A stretch of DNA of 64,000 bases, from assembly GCA_937894335.1 (NCBI GenBank), contig CALCRU010000025.1:1-64000 (forward strand), given 5' to 3'. Source of the DNA: an uncultured Treponema sp. (GTDB lineage: Bacteria; Spirochaetota; Spirochaetia; Treponematales; Treponemataceae). The notes below the pieces were generated by a model, which did not search any database, was not told the origin of the DNA, and was given only the letters and a program-made list of their open reading frames with translations. Made by a program: the position numbers and the translations under genes. Below, piece after piece: positions 41,920 to 51,208 of the stretch (position 1 is the stretch's first letter; every line of letters starts with the position of its first letter).

Positions 41920-42493
41920 AGGATTTTAGTAGCTCTGAGTAGTAGCGGTTTTCTATGCAGGAGCGGTCTATGCCGGTCAGTTCCAGAATGGCAAGCAGTT
42001 CCTGCTGGCAGAATTTTTGTTCGGCTTCGTCGGTGGTGTTGGTAAGAATTTCTATTTCGAGAAAATCACCTAGAGGGGGAACTCTGCACAGTTCAAGAGT
42101 AGCCCTGTGTCCGCTTTCCAGATTCATGGTCCAGTCCATTACATCCTTGTGCTTTGTAAGGCGGACTGTAAACATGCAGTCAGAAAAAAAAGTTTCCAGT
42201 ACTCCAGGATTTTCTATTGCCGACTCCAGTTCCTCGTTTACTTCTGTGGTAATTCCGTTTTCACTTTTTTTAAGTTCCTTTCGCTTGTAGGTAAGCACTG
42301 CGCTTCTGTTTTTATTTTCATCAGTTTCTCTTCTTATGCGGATTGAAGGAGTCTTTACAAAAGCGTCTGTCTGAGGAAGTGCCCAGTATGTGTCGTCCCG
42401 GGAAAGAGCTCCTTTAAATTCCGCAATTTCGTTCAGTGTTTTTATGAGAGATTCTCTGTCGCTTACATGTGCCTTTAGTTCAATTTCTTTCAT
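41918..42493 (-). CDS. CYTH-domain protein (class IV adenylate cyclase/triphosphatase-like)
   Basis: A 191-residue protein with the CYTH signature KEIELKAHV (ExExK) at the N-terminus. Alternating charged strands of the triphosphate tunnel follow: SIRIRRETDENKNRSAVLTYKRK, VNEELESAIE, FTVRLTKHKDVM, ATLELCRVPPLGDFLEIEIL. CYTH enzymes hydrolyse or cyclise triphosphates; the cyaB-type cyclases and thiamine or inorganic triphosphatases share this fold. The start at 42493 has GGAAGG; the frame extends upstream without support. Its stop codon TAA lies in the last three bases of the tandem repeat. Confidence 0.85.
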   Translation of the reverse strand: MKEIELKAHVSDRESLIKTLNEIAEFKGALSRDDTYWALPQTDAFVKTPSIRIRRETDENKNRSAVLTYKRKELKKSENGITTEVNEELESAIENPGVLETFFSDCMFTVRLTKHKDVMDWTMNLESGHRATLELCRVPPLGDFLEIEILTNTTDEAEQKFCQQELLAILELTGIDRSCIENRYYSELLKS

Positions 42494-42521
42494 GACTGCC
42501 TTCCTACTTTTTGTGCATAAA

Positions 42522-42572
42522 AAAAGAGGCTGCCCTAGGAACTTAACTTCCAAGAAACGACCTCTTTGGACT
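42522..42572 (-). terminator. Terminator of the GH94 gene
   Basis: On the minus strand AAAGAGG pairs with CCTCTTT, with an inner GGAA/TTCC hairpin, followed by about seven T. Confidence 0.7.
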
Positions 42573-42577
42573 TAAAA

Positions 42578-45004
42578 TTACAGACGCTCCGGATCTGTTC
42601 CGTTGGATTCAACTTTGCCCATGACGGCAACGACTGTATTTTCTGCCTTAAGTTTTTCGGCGGGAATGACATTACCGTCAATCTTTTCTCCGTTAAGGGT
42701 AAGGCTTACAATTCCTTTGCATACATGGTCTGGGTTCTGAACATCAATGTGCAGGACCTTTGAGCGGAAGCGGCGCTGAACTTTAAAGCCGTCCCAACTG
42801 TCAGGAACGCAGGGGTCAATCATCATACCTTCGTACTGGGGACGAATGCCCAGAATGTACTGGGTAAGGCTGTAGTAAGCCCATGTTGCCGCACCGCTAA
42901 GCCATGAGTTGCGGCAGTTTCCGGCGCGAGGACTGAATGTGCTGTATGTGGTCTGTCCCTGAACATAAGGTTCGCACTGACGGATTTCTGCCCTGTCGTT
43001 GTATGCGGCAGGAAGGGCCGCCTTGCAGTATTCGTAGGCGCGGTTACCGTTACCCAGCATTGTCTCTGCAATGATTCCCCATCCCTGAGTGTGGTTGAAG
43101 ATTCCTGCATTTTCCTTTATGCCTGAATTAAAGACAACAGCACGCATGACATCTATGCTTGTCTTTGAGAATGGAGGCGCACAAAGCATGAGTCCGTAGG
43201 GAGTTGCAAGTTTTTCCTTTACGGTCTGCATACATTCCTTTGCCTGCTCAGGTGTTGCTGCATTTGAAAGAACTGCCCAAACTTGGGTGTTAAAGTAAAC
43301 CTGTCCTTCTTCGTAAGTTTTTGTTCCGTATACTGTACCGTCTTCGCCAATGGCCCAAATCCACCACTTGCCGTCCCAGCATTTTTTCTGAATGGCTTCG
43401 TCAAGTTTTTTCCTTTCTGCCAAAGCCCATTCTGCTTCGTCGTTTTTGCCAAGGCGTCTGCTTATGTCTGCATAGGTTGTAAATCCAAGGCGCAACTGAA
43501 ATGCTACAAAGAGACTTTCTCCGTGATAGCCCAGTTTAAGACAGTCGTTCCAGTCGGCCAAAAGTCCGCAGGGAATTCCGTCCACGCCCATGTGGTTTAG
43601 GTTGAACAGAAGGGCTTGCTTAAGGTGACCGTAAACAGTTGCTTCCCCGTGGTCAGCATAAGGAACTACTTTGTTATACAGTTCAAACTTTCCGCTTTCT
43701 GCAATGTAAGCAGGAACCGCATTAAAGAACCAAAGACAGTCATCTGAGCGGTAGTCTTCTTCTGCAGGTGCCTTTTCGTGACCAGGATTGTGCTCTGTCT
43801 TGATTACTGGAATTGCTCCTCCGTTTGCAACCTGACCAGAAAGCATGCGGTACATGCGCTCTTCTGCGTCTTCTGGAATTGCGGCACTTACGCCAAGAAT
43901 GTCCTGAACGCTGTCTCTAAATCCAAGTCCGTCCCTTTCTCCGTTGTAGACAAGGCTTGCGGCACGGCTCCAGGCAAATGTAATGAGGCAGTTGTAAAGT
44001 CCCCACATGTTTACTGTATGGTTAATGTCTGCATCGGGAGTTTGGGCAATAAAGCTGTCCAGTTTTGCATGCCAGTTTTTAATTAGCCTGTCAAGTTCTT
44101 CATCAGCCCGCTTTGTGTTTCCAAATTCCTTTACAATTTTTCTTCCGCGGATTTCTGAATCGCCAATGCCAACCAGAATCATAATTTCTTTTGTTTCGCC
44201 AGATGCAAGTTCAATGTCTGCCTGCATAGAACCACATGCGCTGTCACCAAAGGCAAGGGAGTTTTTGCATTTGCCGTTTATTACAGCCTCTGGTTCTTTG
44301 TAGCTTCCGTAAGTTCCAATGAAACTTGTGCGGTCTGTGTCGTAACCAGCAACAGGTGCGCCAACTAAAGCCATCCATTCGTTCATGTTGATGTCGTTTG
44401 TCTGAATGTCCTTTCTTTGGCGTAAAAGGTTGTCTTCGCTGGAAAGTCCGATTATTCCGTCCTTGTAGACGCCCTTTGCAATAAAGAGTGAGTACTGAAG
44501 GTTAACCTGATCCTGTTCTGTCATCCACTGGTTTGAGAATTCGCAGTAGCTGAATGCAGACAACTTTCTTTTTTTGTTAGAAGTGTTTGTAAGTTTGAGC
44601 CTCCAGTATTCAAATACCTGTCCAAGGGGAACATAATATGTGGCCTCGCTTTTGATTCCTGCATATTCGGCTGTAAAAATTGAATAGGCTGTTCCGTGGC
44701 GGCAGGTGCTCTTGTAGTCGTTAAGATTTTTTCCTACTGGTTGCCAGCTAGCACTCCAGTAGTCCTTGCTTTCGTTGTCGCGGATATAGAAATAGCGTCC
44801 CGGCTGATCCATGGGAACGGCGTTAAACCTGAGTCGCATAAAGCGTCCTCTTGCACCAGACTTGTAAAATCCGTAGCCGCCTGCATTGTTCGTAATAACA
44901 GCACCATATTCCGTAGAGCCAAGATAGTTGCTCCATGAAAGAGGGGTGTCTGGACGCGTAATGACATATTCCTTTTTGTCATCGTCAAAGTATCCGTAAT
45001 TCAT
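42578..45004 (-). CDS. GH94-family disaccharide phosphorylase (cellobiose phosphorylase-like)
   Basis: An 808-residue glycoside phosphorylase. The N-terminus, YGYFDDDKKEYVITRPDTP and NYLGSTEYGAVITNNAGGYGFY, is typical of cellobiose and chitobiose phosphorylases. The (alpha/alpha)6 barrel includes GERDGLGFRDSVQDILG, the catalytic acid in LLADWNDCLKLG, and RNSWLSGAATWAYYSLTQYILGIRP near the end. It splits a beta-linked disaccharide with phosphate, saving ATP. Cellobiose, chitobiose and laminaribiose enzymes cannot be told apart here. ATG 45004 has AAGGAG. There is no transporter gene beside it. Confidence 0.88.
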   Translation of the reverse strand: MNYGYFDDDKKEYVITRPDTPLSWSNYLGSTEYGAVITNNAGGYGFYKSGARGRFMRLRFNAVPMDQPGRYFYIRDNESKDYWSASWQPVGKNLNDYKSTCRHGTAYSIFTAEYAGIKSEATYYVPLGQVFEYWRLKLTNTSNKKRKLSAFSYCEFSNQWMTEQDQVNLQYSLFIAKGVYKDGIIGLSSEDNLLRQRKDIQTNDINMNEWMALVGAPVAGYDTDRTSFIGTYGSYKEPEAVINGKCKNSLAFGDSACGSMQADIELASGETKEIMILVGIGDSEIRGRKIVKEFGNTKRADEELDRLIKNWHAKLDSFIAQTPDADINHTVNMWGLYNCLITFAWSRAASLVYNGERDGLGFRDSVQDILGVSAAIPEDAEERMYRMLSGQVANGGAIPVIKTEHNPGHEKAPAEEDYRSDDCLWFFNAVPAYIAESGKFELYNKVVPYADHGEATVYGHLKQALLFNLNHMGVDGIPCGLLADWNDCLKLGYHGESLFVAFQLRLGFTTYADISRRLGKNDEAEWALAERKKLDEAIQKKCWDGKWWIWAIGEDGTVYGTKTYEEGQVYFNTQVWAVLSNAATPEQAKECMQTVKEKLATPYGLMLCAPPFSKTSIDVMRAVVFNSGIKENAGIFNHTQGWGIIAETMLGNGNRAYEYCKAALPAAYNDRAEIRQCEPYVQGQTTYSTFSPRAGNCRNSWLSGAATWAYYSLTQYILGIRPQYEGMMIDPCVPDSWDGFKVQRRFRSKVLHIDVQNPDHVCKGIVSLTLNGEKIDGNVIPAEKLKAENTVVAVMGKVESNGTDPERL

Positions 45005-45037
45005 AAAAACTCCTTGCACAAAGGCAAATTTGTACCC

Positions 45038-45066
45038 ATTTTAGCCTATGTGAAAATGAATGTCTA
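45038..45066 (-). promoter_or_regulatory. GH94 gene promoter
   Basis: Minus strand: TAGACA (45066-45061), a 17-bp spacer and TAAAAT (45043-45038). The leader is about 27 nt and has AAGGAG. Confidence 0.55.
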
Positions 45067-45145
45067 CTGTAATTATTAAAGGCGTAAATTTCATTTTTTG
45101 TACCGTCCCCTTTGCAGGCTAACCTTTACCAGAAGCACGCCAATG

Positions 45146-45154
45146 TGATATACT
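45146..45154 (+). promoter_or_regulatory. lysA promoter, extended -10, predicted leaderless
   Basis: TG-A-TATACT, with TATACT at 45149-45154, 6 nt (TTGCCC) before ATG 45161. The -35 region TTACCA at 45126 is weak. Confidence 0.65.
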
Positions 45155-45160
45155 TTGCCC

Positions 45161-46429
45161 ATGAATACTTTTCCATTGAACCACAGCCAACTGGCTGAAC
45201 TTGCAAAAAAATATCCCACACCCTTTTATGTTTACGACGAAAAGGGTATTAGGGACAACATGAAATACTTTACAAAAGCCTTTAGCATTTTTCCCCAGTT
45301 TAGAGAATACTTTGCAGTAAAGGCTCTTCCCAATCCATACATTCTGCGCATTCTTGAAAGTGAAGGATGCGGTGCCGACTGTTCAAGCCTGCCCGAACTT
45401 ATGCTTAGCGAAAAAAGCCGCATTACTGGGCATAGGGTCATGTTTACCAGCAACGACACTCCTGCAGAAGAATTCCGCTATGCATACAAAAACGGTAACA
45501 TCATCAATCTTGACGACATAACCCACATTCCCTTTTTAAAGGATGCCCTAGGCGGAAAATTTCCCGACACCATCTGCTTCCGCTACAATCCCGGTCCACT
45601 TAAGCAGGGAGGAAACGCAATAATTGGTAAGCCGGAAGAAGCAAAGTACGGCCTTACTCACGACCAGATGATTGAGGCTTACAAAATCTGCAAGGCCGAG
45701 GGAGTAAAGCATTTTGGACTTCACACCATGGTGGCCTCCAACGAACTTAATCCTGAGTTTTTTGTTGATACAGCTCGTCTTGTCTTTGACCTTGTGCTTG
45801 AGGTTCAGAAGGAATGCGGAGTAAACATAGAGTTTGTAGATTTAGGCGGAGGAATAGGAATCCCCTACAAACCTGGACAGAAAAAAGTTGACCTTGAATA
45901 TGTGGCAAAAAAAATCCGTGAGGAATACGACAGAAAAATTCTTCCTGCAGGACTTGATCCTCTTGCAATTTATTTTGAATGCGGAAGACCAATTACAGGA
46001 CCCTACGGTTGGCTTGTTACAAAAGTCATTCACGAAAAAAATATCTACCGCTCATACATTGGTGTGGATGCAAGTATGGCAGACCTTATGCGTCCTGGCA
46101 TGTACGGGGCATATCATGAGGTAACTGTAAGCGGAAAAGAAAACGCTCCATGCGACAGGGTTTACGATGTTGCCGGCAGCCTTTGCGAAAACTGCGACAA
46201 GTTTGCGGTTCAGCGTTCTCTTCCCAAAATAGACATGGGAGATTTGCTGATAATTCACGATGCTGGAGCACACGGCAGGTCAATGGGATTCAACTACAAC
46301 GGAAAGCTTCGCGCAGGAGAACTTCTTCTTCGTACAGACGGTTCTGTAGTTCAAATCCGCAGGGCAGAAACAATAGACGACTATTTTGCAACCTTGGACT
46401 TTACAGGACTTGATTCCTTTAAGGCGTAA
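45161..46429 (+). CDS. lysA: Diaminopimelate decarboxylase
   Basis: A 422-residue PLP enzyme of the alanine-racemase-fold decarboxylases; LysA turns meso-diaminopimelate into lysine. The PLP lysine lies in EYFAVKALPNP. HTMVASNELNPE, FVDLGGGIGIPY (phosphate-binding Gly-rich loop), YFECGRPITGPYG and the active-site cysteine in GSLCENCDKFA are all present. HDAGAHGRSMGFNYNG follows. The start is ATG 45161. Carboxynorspermidine or ornithine decarboxylases of the same fold are possible but less likely given CENCD. It is followed by proC. Confidence 0.85.
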   Translation: MNTFPLNHSQLAELAKKYPTPFYVYDEKGIRDNMKYFTKAFSIFPQFREYFAVKALPNPYILRILESEGCGADCSSLPELMLSEKSRITGHRVMFTSNDTPAEEFRYAYKNGNIINLDDITHIPFLKDALGGKFPDTICFRYNPGPLKQGGNAIIGKPEEAKYGLTHDQMIEAYKICKAEGVKHFGLHTMVASNELNPEFFVDTARLVFDLVLEVQKECGVNIEFVDLGGGIGIPYKPGQKKVDLEYVAKKIREEYDRKILPAGLDPLAIYFECGRPITGPYGWLVTKVIHEKNIYRSYIGVDASMADLMRPGMYGAYHEVTVSGKENAPCDRVYDVAGSLCENCDKFAVQRSLPKIDMGDLLIIHDAGAHGRSMGFNYNGKLRAGELLLRTDGSVVQIRRAETIDDYFATLDFTGLDSFKA

Positions 46430-46453
46430 GTAGAAGTTGCGAAAGGAGTATTT

Positions 46454-47275
46454 ATGAAACTTGGATTTATTGGCATGGGAAACATGGCACAGGCTTTGGC
46501 TGGGGGATTTATTGCGGCAAAAAAAGTAGAGCCTTCAAATATTTATGCGTTTGCCCCAAATCAGAAAAAACTTTTGCAGAATGCGGAAAGCCTGGGATTT
46601 ACTCCCGTAGACTCGTTAAAAAAACTTGCCTCGTCAGAACATATTGACATTTTTGTAATGGCATGCAAGCCCTATCAAATTGAATCAGTTCTTGCCGAAT
46701 GCGGTAAGGATTTGCTCTGTGCAATGCAGAAGGGCTCTTCTCTTGTTTCTGTCGCCGCCGGATGGGATTACGACGCTTACGAAAAAGCTTTTTCAAGTTA
46801 CGGTAAAAATCCAAAGGTTCAGTTTGTAATGCCCAACACTCCTGCCATGGTTGGTGAGGGCGTGTTCCTCTTTGAAAAGAAAAATTCCCTTGATGCTGAT
46901 GTTAGAAAGACAGTGGAAGAACTTTTTTCTTCGTTGGGACTGGTAAAGGAACTTCCTTCTTCCCTTATGGGAATAGGTGGAGCCGTAACGGGATGCGGTC
47001 CTGCATTTGTGGACCTCTTTATGGAAGCCTATGCCGACGCCGCAGTCAAATACGGAATCTCTCGAGCCGATGCCTATGAACTTGTTGCCCAGACTGTGCT
47101 TGGTTCTGCAGCGCTCTGCCTTAAGACGGGACAGCACCCGGCAGTACTAAAGGATGCTGTATGTTCTCCTAACGGAACCACAATCTGTGGAGTTGCCGCT
47201 TTAGAAAAAGAAGGCTTTAGAAACGCCTGCATTTCTTCGATAGATGCAATCATGCTCAAAAAGAAATGCTTATGA
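46454..47275 (+). CDS. proC: Pyrroline-5-carboxylate reductase
   Basis: A 273-residue NAD(P)H-dependent reductase, the last step of proline synthesis. It opens with the Rossmann motif MKLGFIGMGNMAQALAGGFI. VMACKPYQIESVL, VQFVMPNTPAMVGEGV and the C-terminal signature GSAALCLKTGQHPAVLKDAVCSPNGTTICGVAALE are diagnostic. AAGGAG precedes the start, 24 nt after lysA. Confidence 0.96.
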   Translation: MKLGFIGMGNMAQALAGGFIAAKKVEPSNIYAFAPNQKKLLQNAESLGFTPVDSLKKLASSEHIDIFVMACKPYQIESVLAECGKDLLCAMQKGSSLVSVAAGWDYDAYEKAFSSYGKNPKVQFVMPNTPAMVGEGVFLFEKKNSLDADVRKTVEELFSSLGLVKELPSSLMGIGGAVTGCGPAFVDLFMEAYADAAVKYGISRADAYELVAQTVLGSAALCLKTGQHPAVLKDAVCSPNGTTICGVAALEKEGFRNACISSIDAIMLKKKCL

Positions 47276-47303
47276 TTGGTAATGTTTAGAAAGAAGGTGT
47301 GCC

Positions 47304-48254
47304 GTGTTTGAAGAACTGCTTGAAAACATAAAGACTCATCATGATGAACTGAATCGGCGCATTGCCGACAGTTCCCTTGCAATGATGAAGGCTAGGGAAG
47401 AAAAACTTGCCCAGCTTAACAGAGTGAGCGATCAACTTAAGGCTCTACATCAAGAGTGGCGGTCTTATTCGGAAAACGAAAAATCTTTTTTGGAACTGCC
47501 CTTTCAGAAAATCCTTAGGGAACGATATGACGAGAAGAATCAGATTAAGCTCATGAAGTATATGACCCGTGTTCGAGAAAGTGCTGGTGCAAAAATGCTT
47601 GAGGATGAAAACTTTGCAAATCAGTTTTTAAATACCGAAGAATTTGATGCGGTAATTTTTTCGGCGGATATAAGGCGGTCTACGGAACTTATGCTTAAGT
47701 GCAAAACACCCCAACTGTATGCAGAATTTTTAAATGCCCTTACTGCGGAGCTTTCGGCATGTGTAAAACAGCGCTATGGAATTTACGACAAGTTTACCGG
47801 AGACGGACTTCTTGCATTCTTCCCCGATTTTTATTCAGGTAAGGATTCTATTCTTTTTGCCATTCAGTGCGCCTGCGAGTGCCAGAAAATTTTCGACACA
47901 CTCTTTGACGCGTACCGCGACTGCTTTGACATAGGCGACATGAAGACTGGCATAGGTGTTGGTCTGGATTCGGGTCTTGTGTTTAAAGCTGGTGAGGATT
48001 TGGAATACACTGTTGTGGGTAAGCCTGTTGTTTATGCGTGCAGACTTTCTTCCGCTCCTGCAGGACACATTTATCTTACCGAAAGAGCGCATGAAAAAAT
48101 TAATGCCAAGGATATGGGAATGCTCCGCATTGCAAAGACAAGCATCCCCATAAAACACGAAAGCGACATGGATGCATTTGATGTTCGTCCTGTATCTGAT
48201 GTTTCACTTTCTCATCACTATATTGCAAAGCCTGACTGGGCTTTAACGAAGTAA
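47304..48254 (+). CDS. Class III adenylate/guanylate cyclase
   Basis: A 316-residue soluble cyclase. Residues 1-110 are highly charged and helical, probably a coiled coil that dimerises the protein. The cyclase domain starts near residue 115: AVIFSADIRRSTELM (first metal Asp), KFTGDGLLAFFPD (second metal Asp), then GIGVGLDSGLVFKAGEDLEYTVVGKPVVYACRLSSAPAG. Class III cyclases make cAMP or cGMP. The transition-state Arg is likely in YACRLSS. It starts at GTG after AAGGTG. No PAS or GAF sensor domain is visible, so the input is unclear. Confidence 0.85.
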   Translation: MFEELLENIKTHHDELNRRIADSSLAMMKAREEKLAQLNRVSDQLKALHQEWRSYSENEKSFLELPFQKILRERYDEKNQIKLMKYMTRVRESAGAKMLEDENFANQFLNTEEFDAVIFSADIRRSTELMLKCKTPQLYAEFLNALTAELSACVKQRYGIYDKFTGDGLLAFFPDFYSGKDSILFAIQCACECQKIFDTLFDAYRDCFDIGDMKTGIGVGLDSGLVFKAGEDLEYTVVGKPVVYACRLSSAPAGHIYLTERAHEKINAKDMGMLRIAKTSIPIKHESDMDAFDVRPVSDVSLSHHYIAKPDWALTK

Positions 48255-48259
48255 ATTTT

Positions 48260-49006
48260 ATGACAGATGTAAAAGGTAAATGGGCGCTTGTAACTGGCGC
48301 GAGCCGTGGTATAGGTTACCGCATTGTAAAGTTTATGGCATCAAAGGGATGTAACCTTATTCTGCACAGCAGGACTCTGGAAGGTACTCAGAAAGTTCTG
48401 GAAGAAGTAAAGGCCATGGGAGTTGAAGCGTATCAGGAAGCGGCCGAATTAAGCGATATTTCCCAAGTAGAAAAAATGATGGCCCGCATAGACGAAAAGG
48501 GAAAGCCTGTTGACATTCTCTTTAATAATGCTGCAGTTCAAATTGCATACCGCACCGACTACTACAGGACACCTTCTTCCGACTATGAAAAAAGTTTTGT
48601 GATTAACACAATTGCCCCCATGATGCTCTGCTATCATTTTATTCCCAAGATGATTGAAAGGGGATGGGGTAGGGTAATAAACACCACCAGTGGCATAAGG
48701 AACGAACCTGAGCAGGCGGGATACTCCGCAAGTAAAGCTGCCCTTGACAAGGTAACAAGCGACCTTGCAGGAAAACTGGACGGAAGCGATGTGTGCATAA
48801 ACTTAACAGACCCAGGCTGGTGCCGCACGGACTTAGGAGGACCAAACGCCCCTAACGATCCTGACAGTGTAATTCCAGGCATTGTTCTTGGCGCTTTTGT
48901 AGATGATAAAAAGAGTGGCCGTAATCTTACCGCACAGTCCTTTACTGGCATGACTTTAGAAGACGCACTAAAAAAGGCCACAAACTTTCCTCAACTGTTC
49001 AGGTAA
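48260..49006 (+). CDS. Short-chain dehydrogenase/reductase of unknown substrate
   Basis: A 248-residue SDR. The cofactor motif is LVTGASRGIGYRIVKFM, then FNNAAVQ, the active-site INTTSGIRNEPEQAGYSASKAALDK and LTDPGWCRTDLGGPNAP. The latter C-terminal part resembles generic oxidoreductases. It starts 5 nt after the cyclase gene and is probably co-transcribed with it. It lies outside the polyene-type operon, on the far side of ilvC. Confidence 0.85.
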   Translation: MTDVKGKWALVTGASRGIGYRIVKFMASKGCNLILHSRTLEGTQKVLEEVKAMGVEAYQEAAELSDISQVEKMMARIDEKGKPVDILFNNAAVQIAYRTDYYRTPSSDYEKSFVINTIAPMMLCYHFIPKMIERGWGRVINTTSGIRNEPEQAGYSASKAALDKVTSDLAGKLDGSDVCINLTDPGWCRTDLGGPNAPNDPDSVIPGIVLGAFVDDKKSGRNLTAQSFTGMTLEDALKKATNFPQLFR

Positions 49007-49097
49007 AAAAAGGCGACAGGAATGTCGCCTAAAAACTCTTATCAGATAAAGCCCGCAAGAATTCACGCCTTACATGAATTCTTGCTACTTGTTTGAG
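49003..49097 (-). terminator. Distal terminator of ilvC (duplicated block, copy A)
   Basis: AGGCGACA (49011-49018) pairs with TGTCGCCT (49023-49030); on the minus strand it is followed by seven T. A second palindrome, GCAAGAATTCA (49055-49065) with TGAATTCTTGC (49075-49085), lies beside it. The block continues into a CTTGTTTGA segment. Confidence 0.8.
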
Positions 49098-49176
49098 CCA
49101 GTATGGAGTATGAGCCAAGGATGGCGCTCTGACTCTTTAACAAGTTGTGTGTCAAGAATTTGGCAAAGCCAATTAG

Positions 49177-49276
49177 GGTAAAAAAAAAGCGACAAGGATG
49201 TCGCCTAAATTCTCTTATGATAAGAACTCTACGAGAATTCTTGCAAAGCAAGAATTCTCGTCACTTGTTTGATTGC
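49177..49276 (-). terminator. Proximal terminator of ilvC (duplicated block, copy B)
   Basis: A diverged copy of block A. GCGACA (49189-49194) pairs with TGTCGC (49199-49204), with about nine T on the minus strand. Next is a perfect 14-bp palindrome (49231-49244 with 49248-49261). Confidence 0.8.
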
Positions 49277-49296
49277 AGGAGGCAATCAAACAAGTG
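49262..49296. repeat. Perfect 15-bp palindrome spanning the ilvC stop codon
   Basis: CACTTGTTTGATTGC (49262-49276) pairs with GCAATCAAACAAGTG (49282-49296) around 5 nt. The right arm contains the last codons and the stop of ilvC. Confidence 0.85.
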
Positions 49297-50764
49297 CCTT
49301 CATTGAAGTCATGTAAGAGCGAAGTCTGCGTCCTACTCCTTCAATGGGGTGATGTCTAATTTCGTCATTAACTTTAACCAGTTCTGCGTTGGGAACTGCA
49401 GTTGTCTTTATGTCCATACCCTTGCCAATGTCTGCCGTGGTAACAGAGTTCTTCATAAAGTCACCCAGCAGAGGAACACAAGCGCGAGCAAACAGGTAAC
49501 AACCGTATTCTGCAGTGTCAGAAATTACTTTGTTCATTTCGTACAGACGGCGGCGGTCAATAAGGTTTGCAATAAGGGGAACTTCGTGCAAAGATTCGTA
49601 GTATGCACTTTCGGGTTTAATGCCTGCGCTTACCATTGTTTCAAATGCAAGTTCACATCCGGCCTTTATGAATGCAACAAGAAGGATTCCCTTGTCAAAG
49701 TATTCCTGCTCAGTGATTTCTTCGTTTGATTCCGCTTCTGTTTCAAAAGGAATTTTTGCATAGCTTTCGCGCCAGTCGTGCAAATTCTTGTCTCCGTTTG
49801 CCCAGTCTTCCATCATTGTCTTGCTGAATTCTCCGCTGATGATGTCGTCCATGTGCTTCTGGAAAAGTGGAGTCATAATTTCTTTAAGCTGCTTTGACAA
49901 TTCGTTTGCGCGAATTTTTGCAGGGTTTGAAAGACGGTCCATCATGTTGGTAACGCCACCCCACTTAAGAGCCTCGCTTATAACATTCCAGCCGTGCATA
50001 AGAAGCTTTACTGCATATCCAGGAGCAATTCCGTTTTCAACCATCTTGTCGTAACTAAGGATTGTTCCAGCCTGAAGGAGTCCGCAGAGAATTGTCTGTT
50101 CGCCCATAAGGTCAGACTTTACTTCTGCAATGAAAGAACTTTCAAGTACGCCAGCAGTTTCGCCCCTTTCTGCACATGCCAGTGCCTTTGCCAAAGCCAT
50201 ACCACGTCCTTCTGGATCGTTAGCAGGGTGAACAGCAATCAGTTCAGGAACGCCAAAGCCACGCAAATATTCGTTGCGAACTTCTGTACCCGGACCCTTT
50301 GGAGCCATAAGGAATACGGTAATGTCATCGCGAATAATTTCGCCTTCTTCAATCATGTTAAAGCCATGGCTGTACCAGAGCGCTGCACCTTTTTTCATGT
50401 ACTTCATAAGGTTTGCAACAACTTCGTGGTGCTGCTTGTCTGGAGTAAGGTTTCCTACAACATCGGCGGTTGGAAGCAGTTCTTCGTAAGTTCCAACTTT
50501 GAATCCGTTTTCTGTTGCGTTTTTCCATGACTGACGCTTCTGTTCAATAGCTTCTTTGCGAAGACAGTAGGCAACATCCATGCCTGAGTCGCGCAGGTTA
50601 AGTCCCTGGTTAAGACCCTGTGCACCACAACCGACGATGACAATTTTCTTTCCCTGCAGTGCTTTTGTTCCATCTTTGAACTCTTCACGTGCCATCTGGC
50701 GGCAGTGACCCAATTCCTGACGAGCTACGCGCCAAGGAATCTTATTGAAGTAGTTTTCACCCAT
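49286..50764 (-). CDS. ilvC: Ketol-acid reductoisomerase, class II (long form)
   Basis: A 492-residue enzyme of valine, leucine and isoleucine synthesis; it isomerises and reduces acetolactate using NADPH and Mg. The Rossmann part reads [41 protein letters not shown] and [27 protein letters not shown] follow, and then the two knotted domains expected of the long class, with a duplicated metal-site region. Class I enzymes are only about 330 residues. The start is ATG 50764 with AAGGAG. It is divergent from the polyene-type operon. Confidence 0.95.
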   Translation of the reverse strand: MGENYFNKIPWRVARQELGHCRQMAREEFKDGTKALQGKKIVIVGCGAQGLNQGLNLRDSGMDVAYCLRKEAIEQKRQSWKNATENGFKVGTYEELLPTADVVGNLTPDKQHHEVVANLMKYMKKGAALWYSHGFNMIEEGEIIRDDITVFLMAPKGPGTEVRNEYLRGFGVPELIAVHPANDPEGRGMALAKALACAERGETAGVLESSFIAEVKSDLMGEQTILCGLLQAGTILSYDKMVENGIAPGYAVKLLMHGWNVISEALKWGGVTNMMDRLSNPAKIRANELSKQLKEIMTPLFQKHMDDIISGEFSKTMMEDWANGDKNLHDWRESYAKIPFETEAESNEEITEQEYFDKGILLVAFIKAGCELAFETMVSAGIKPESAYYESLHEVPLIANLIDRRRLYEMNKVISDTAEYGCYLFARACVPLLGDFMKNSVTTADIGKGMDIKTTAVPNAELVKVNDEIRHHPIEGVGRRLRSYMTSMKALV

Positions 50765-50793
50765 GATGAACTCCTTTTTGATTAATTTGCTCC

Positions 50794-50822
50794 AGTATAC
50801 CGCCAATTATATGTTGCGTAAA
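50794..50822 (-). promoter_or_regulatory. ilvC promoter
   Basis: Minus strand: TTTACG (50822-50817), a 17-bp spacer and TATACT (50799-50794). Confidence 0.65.
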
Positions 50823-50892
50823 GTGAAATATAGTCAACTAATTGTTGTGTTTTGTGCAATATGTTCTATTGTTCACTTTTTGTTACAAACTA

Positions 50893-50921
50893 TTGCAAAA
50901 TAAGTTTACTTTATATATACT
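50893..50921 (+). promoter_or_regulatory. Promoter of the polyene-type operon
   Basis: TTGCAA (50893-50898), a 17-bp spacer and TATACT (50916-50921). The short leader contains AAGGTGA before ATG 50941. The 70 bp upstream are AT-rich with repeated TTGT strings and could hold an operator. Confidence 0.7.
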
Positions 50922-50940
50922 TTAAGAAGGTGACACAAAT

Positions 50941-51208
50941 GGATTTGAAACAGGAAATAAAGGAAACAATCATCTCGTCCCTTATGCTGGAGGACATTAC
51001 TCCAGAAGACATAGATGATTCCGCACCTCTGTTTAAGGAGGGACTTGGTCTTGATTCAATCGATGCCCTGGAACTGGGAGTCGCCCTAAAGAGAAAATTC
51101 GGCGTAAAATTCTCTTCTGAGGATGCCGATGAAAAAAGCCATTTTGCATCAGTTGATGCTTTGGCTGAATACATTTCTGCTGAGAAAGCAAAGGAAGGAA
51201 CCAAATGA
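50941..51208 (+). CDS. Acyl carrier protein, first of a pair
   Basis: An 88-residue carrier protein. The phosphopantetheine attachment site is GLGLDSIDALEL with Ser40. It has the typical acidic four-helix pattern and is closest in kind to ApeE-type carriers of aryl polyene clusters (from memory of that system). The start is ATG 50941; the upstream extension of the frame runs through the promoter. Its stop overlaps the next carrier gene as ATGA. Confidence 0.9.

Noticed and set aside
41551..42045. Open frames of about 105-113 residues running through the 174-bp repeats
   Set aside because: They arise because the repeat length is a multiple of three, on both strands, with no ribosome binding site or recognisable domain.
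48260..49006. SDR gene as a member of the polyene-type operon
   Set aside because: It lies beyond the divergently transcribed ilvC gene and follows the cyclase by 5 nt, so it belongs to a different transcript.
49994..50530. 178-residue frame opposite ilvC
   Set aside because: Antisense shadow of a well-supported gene.
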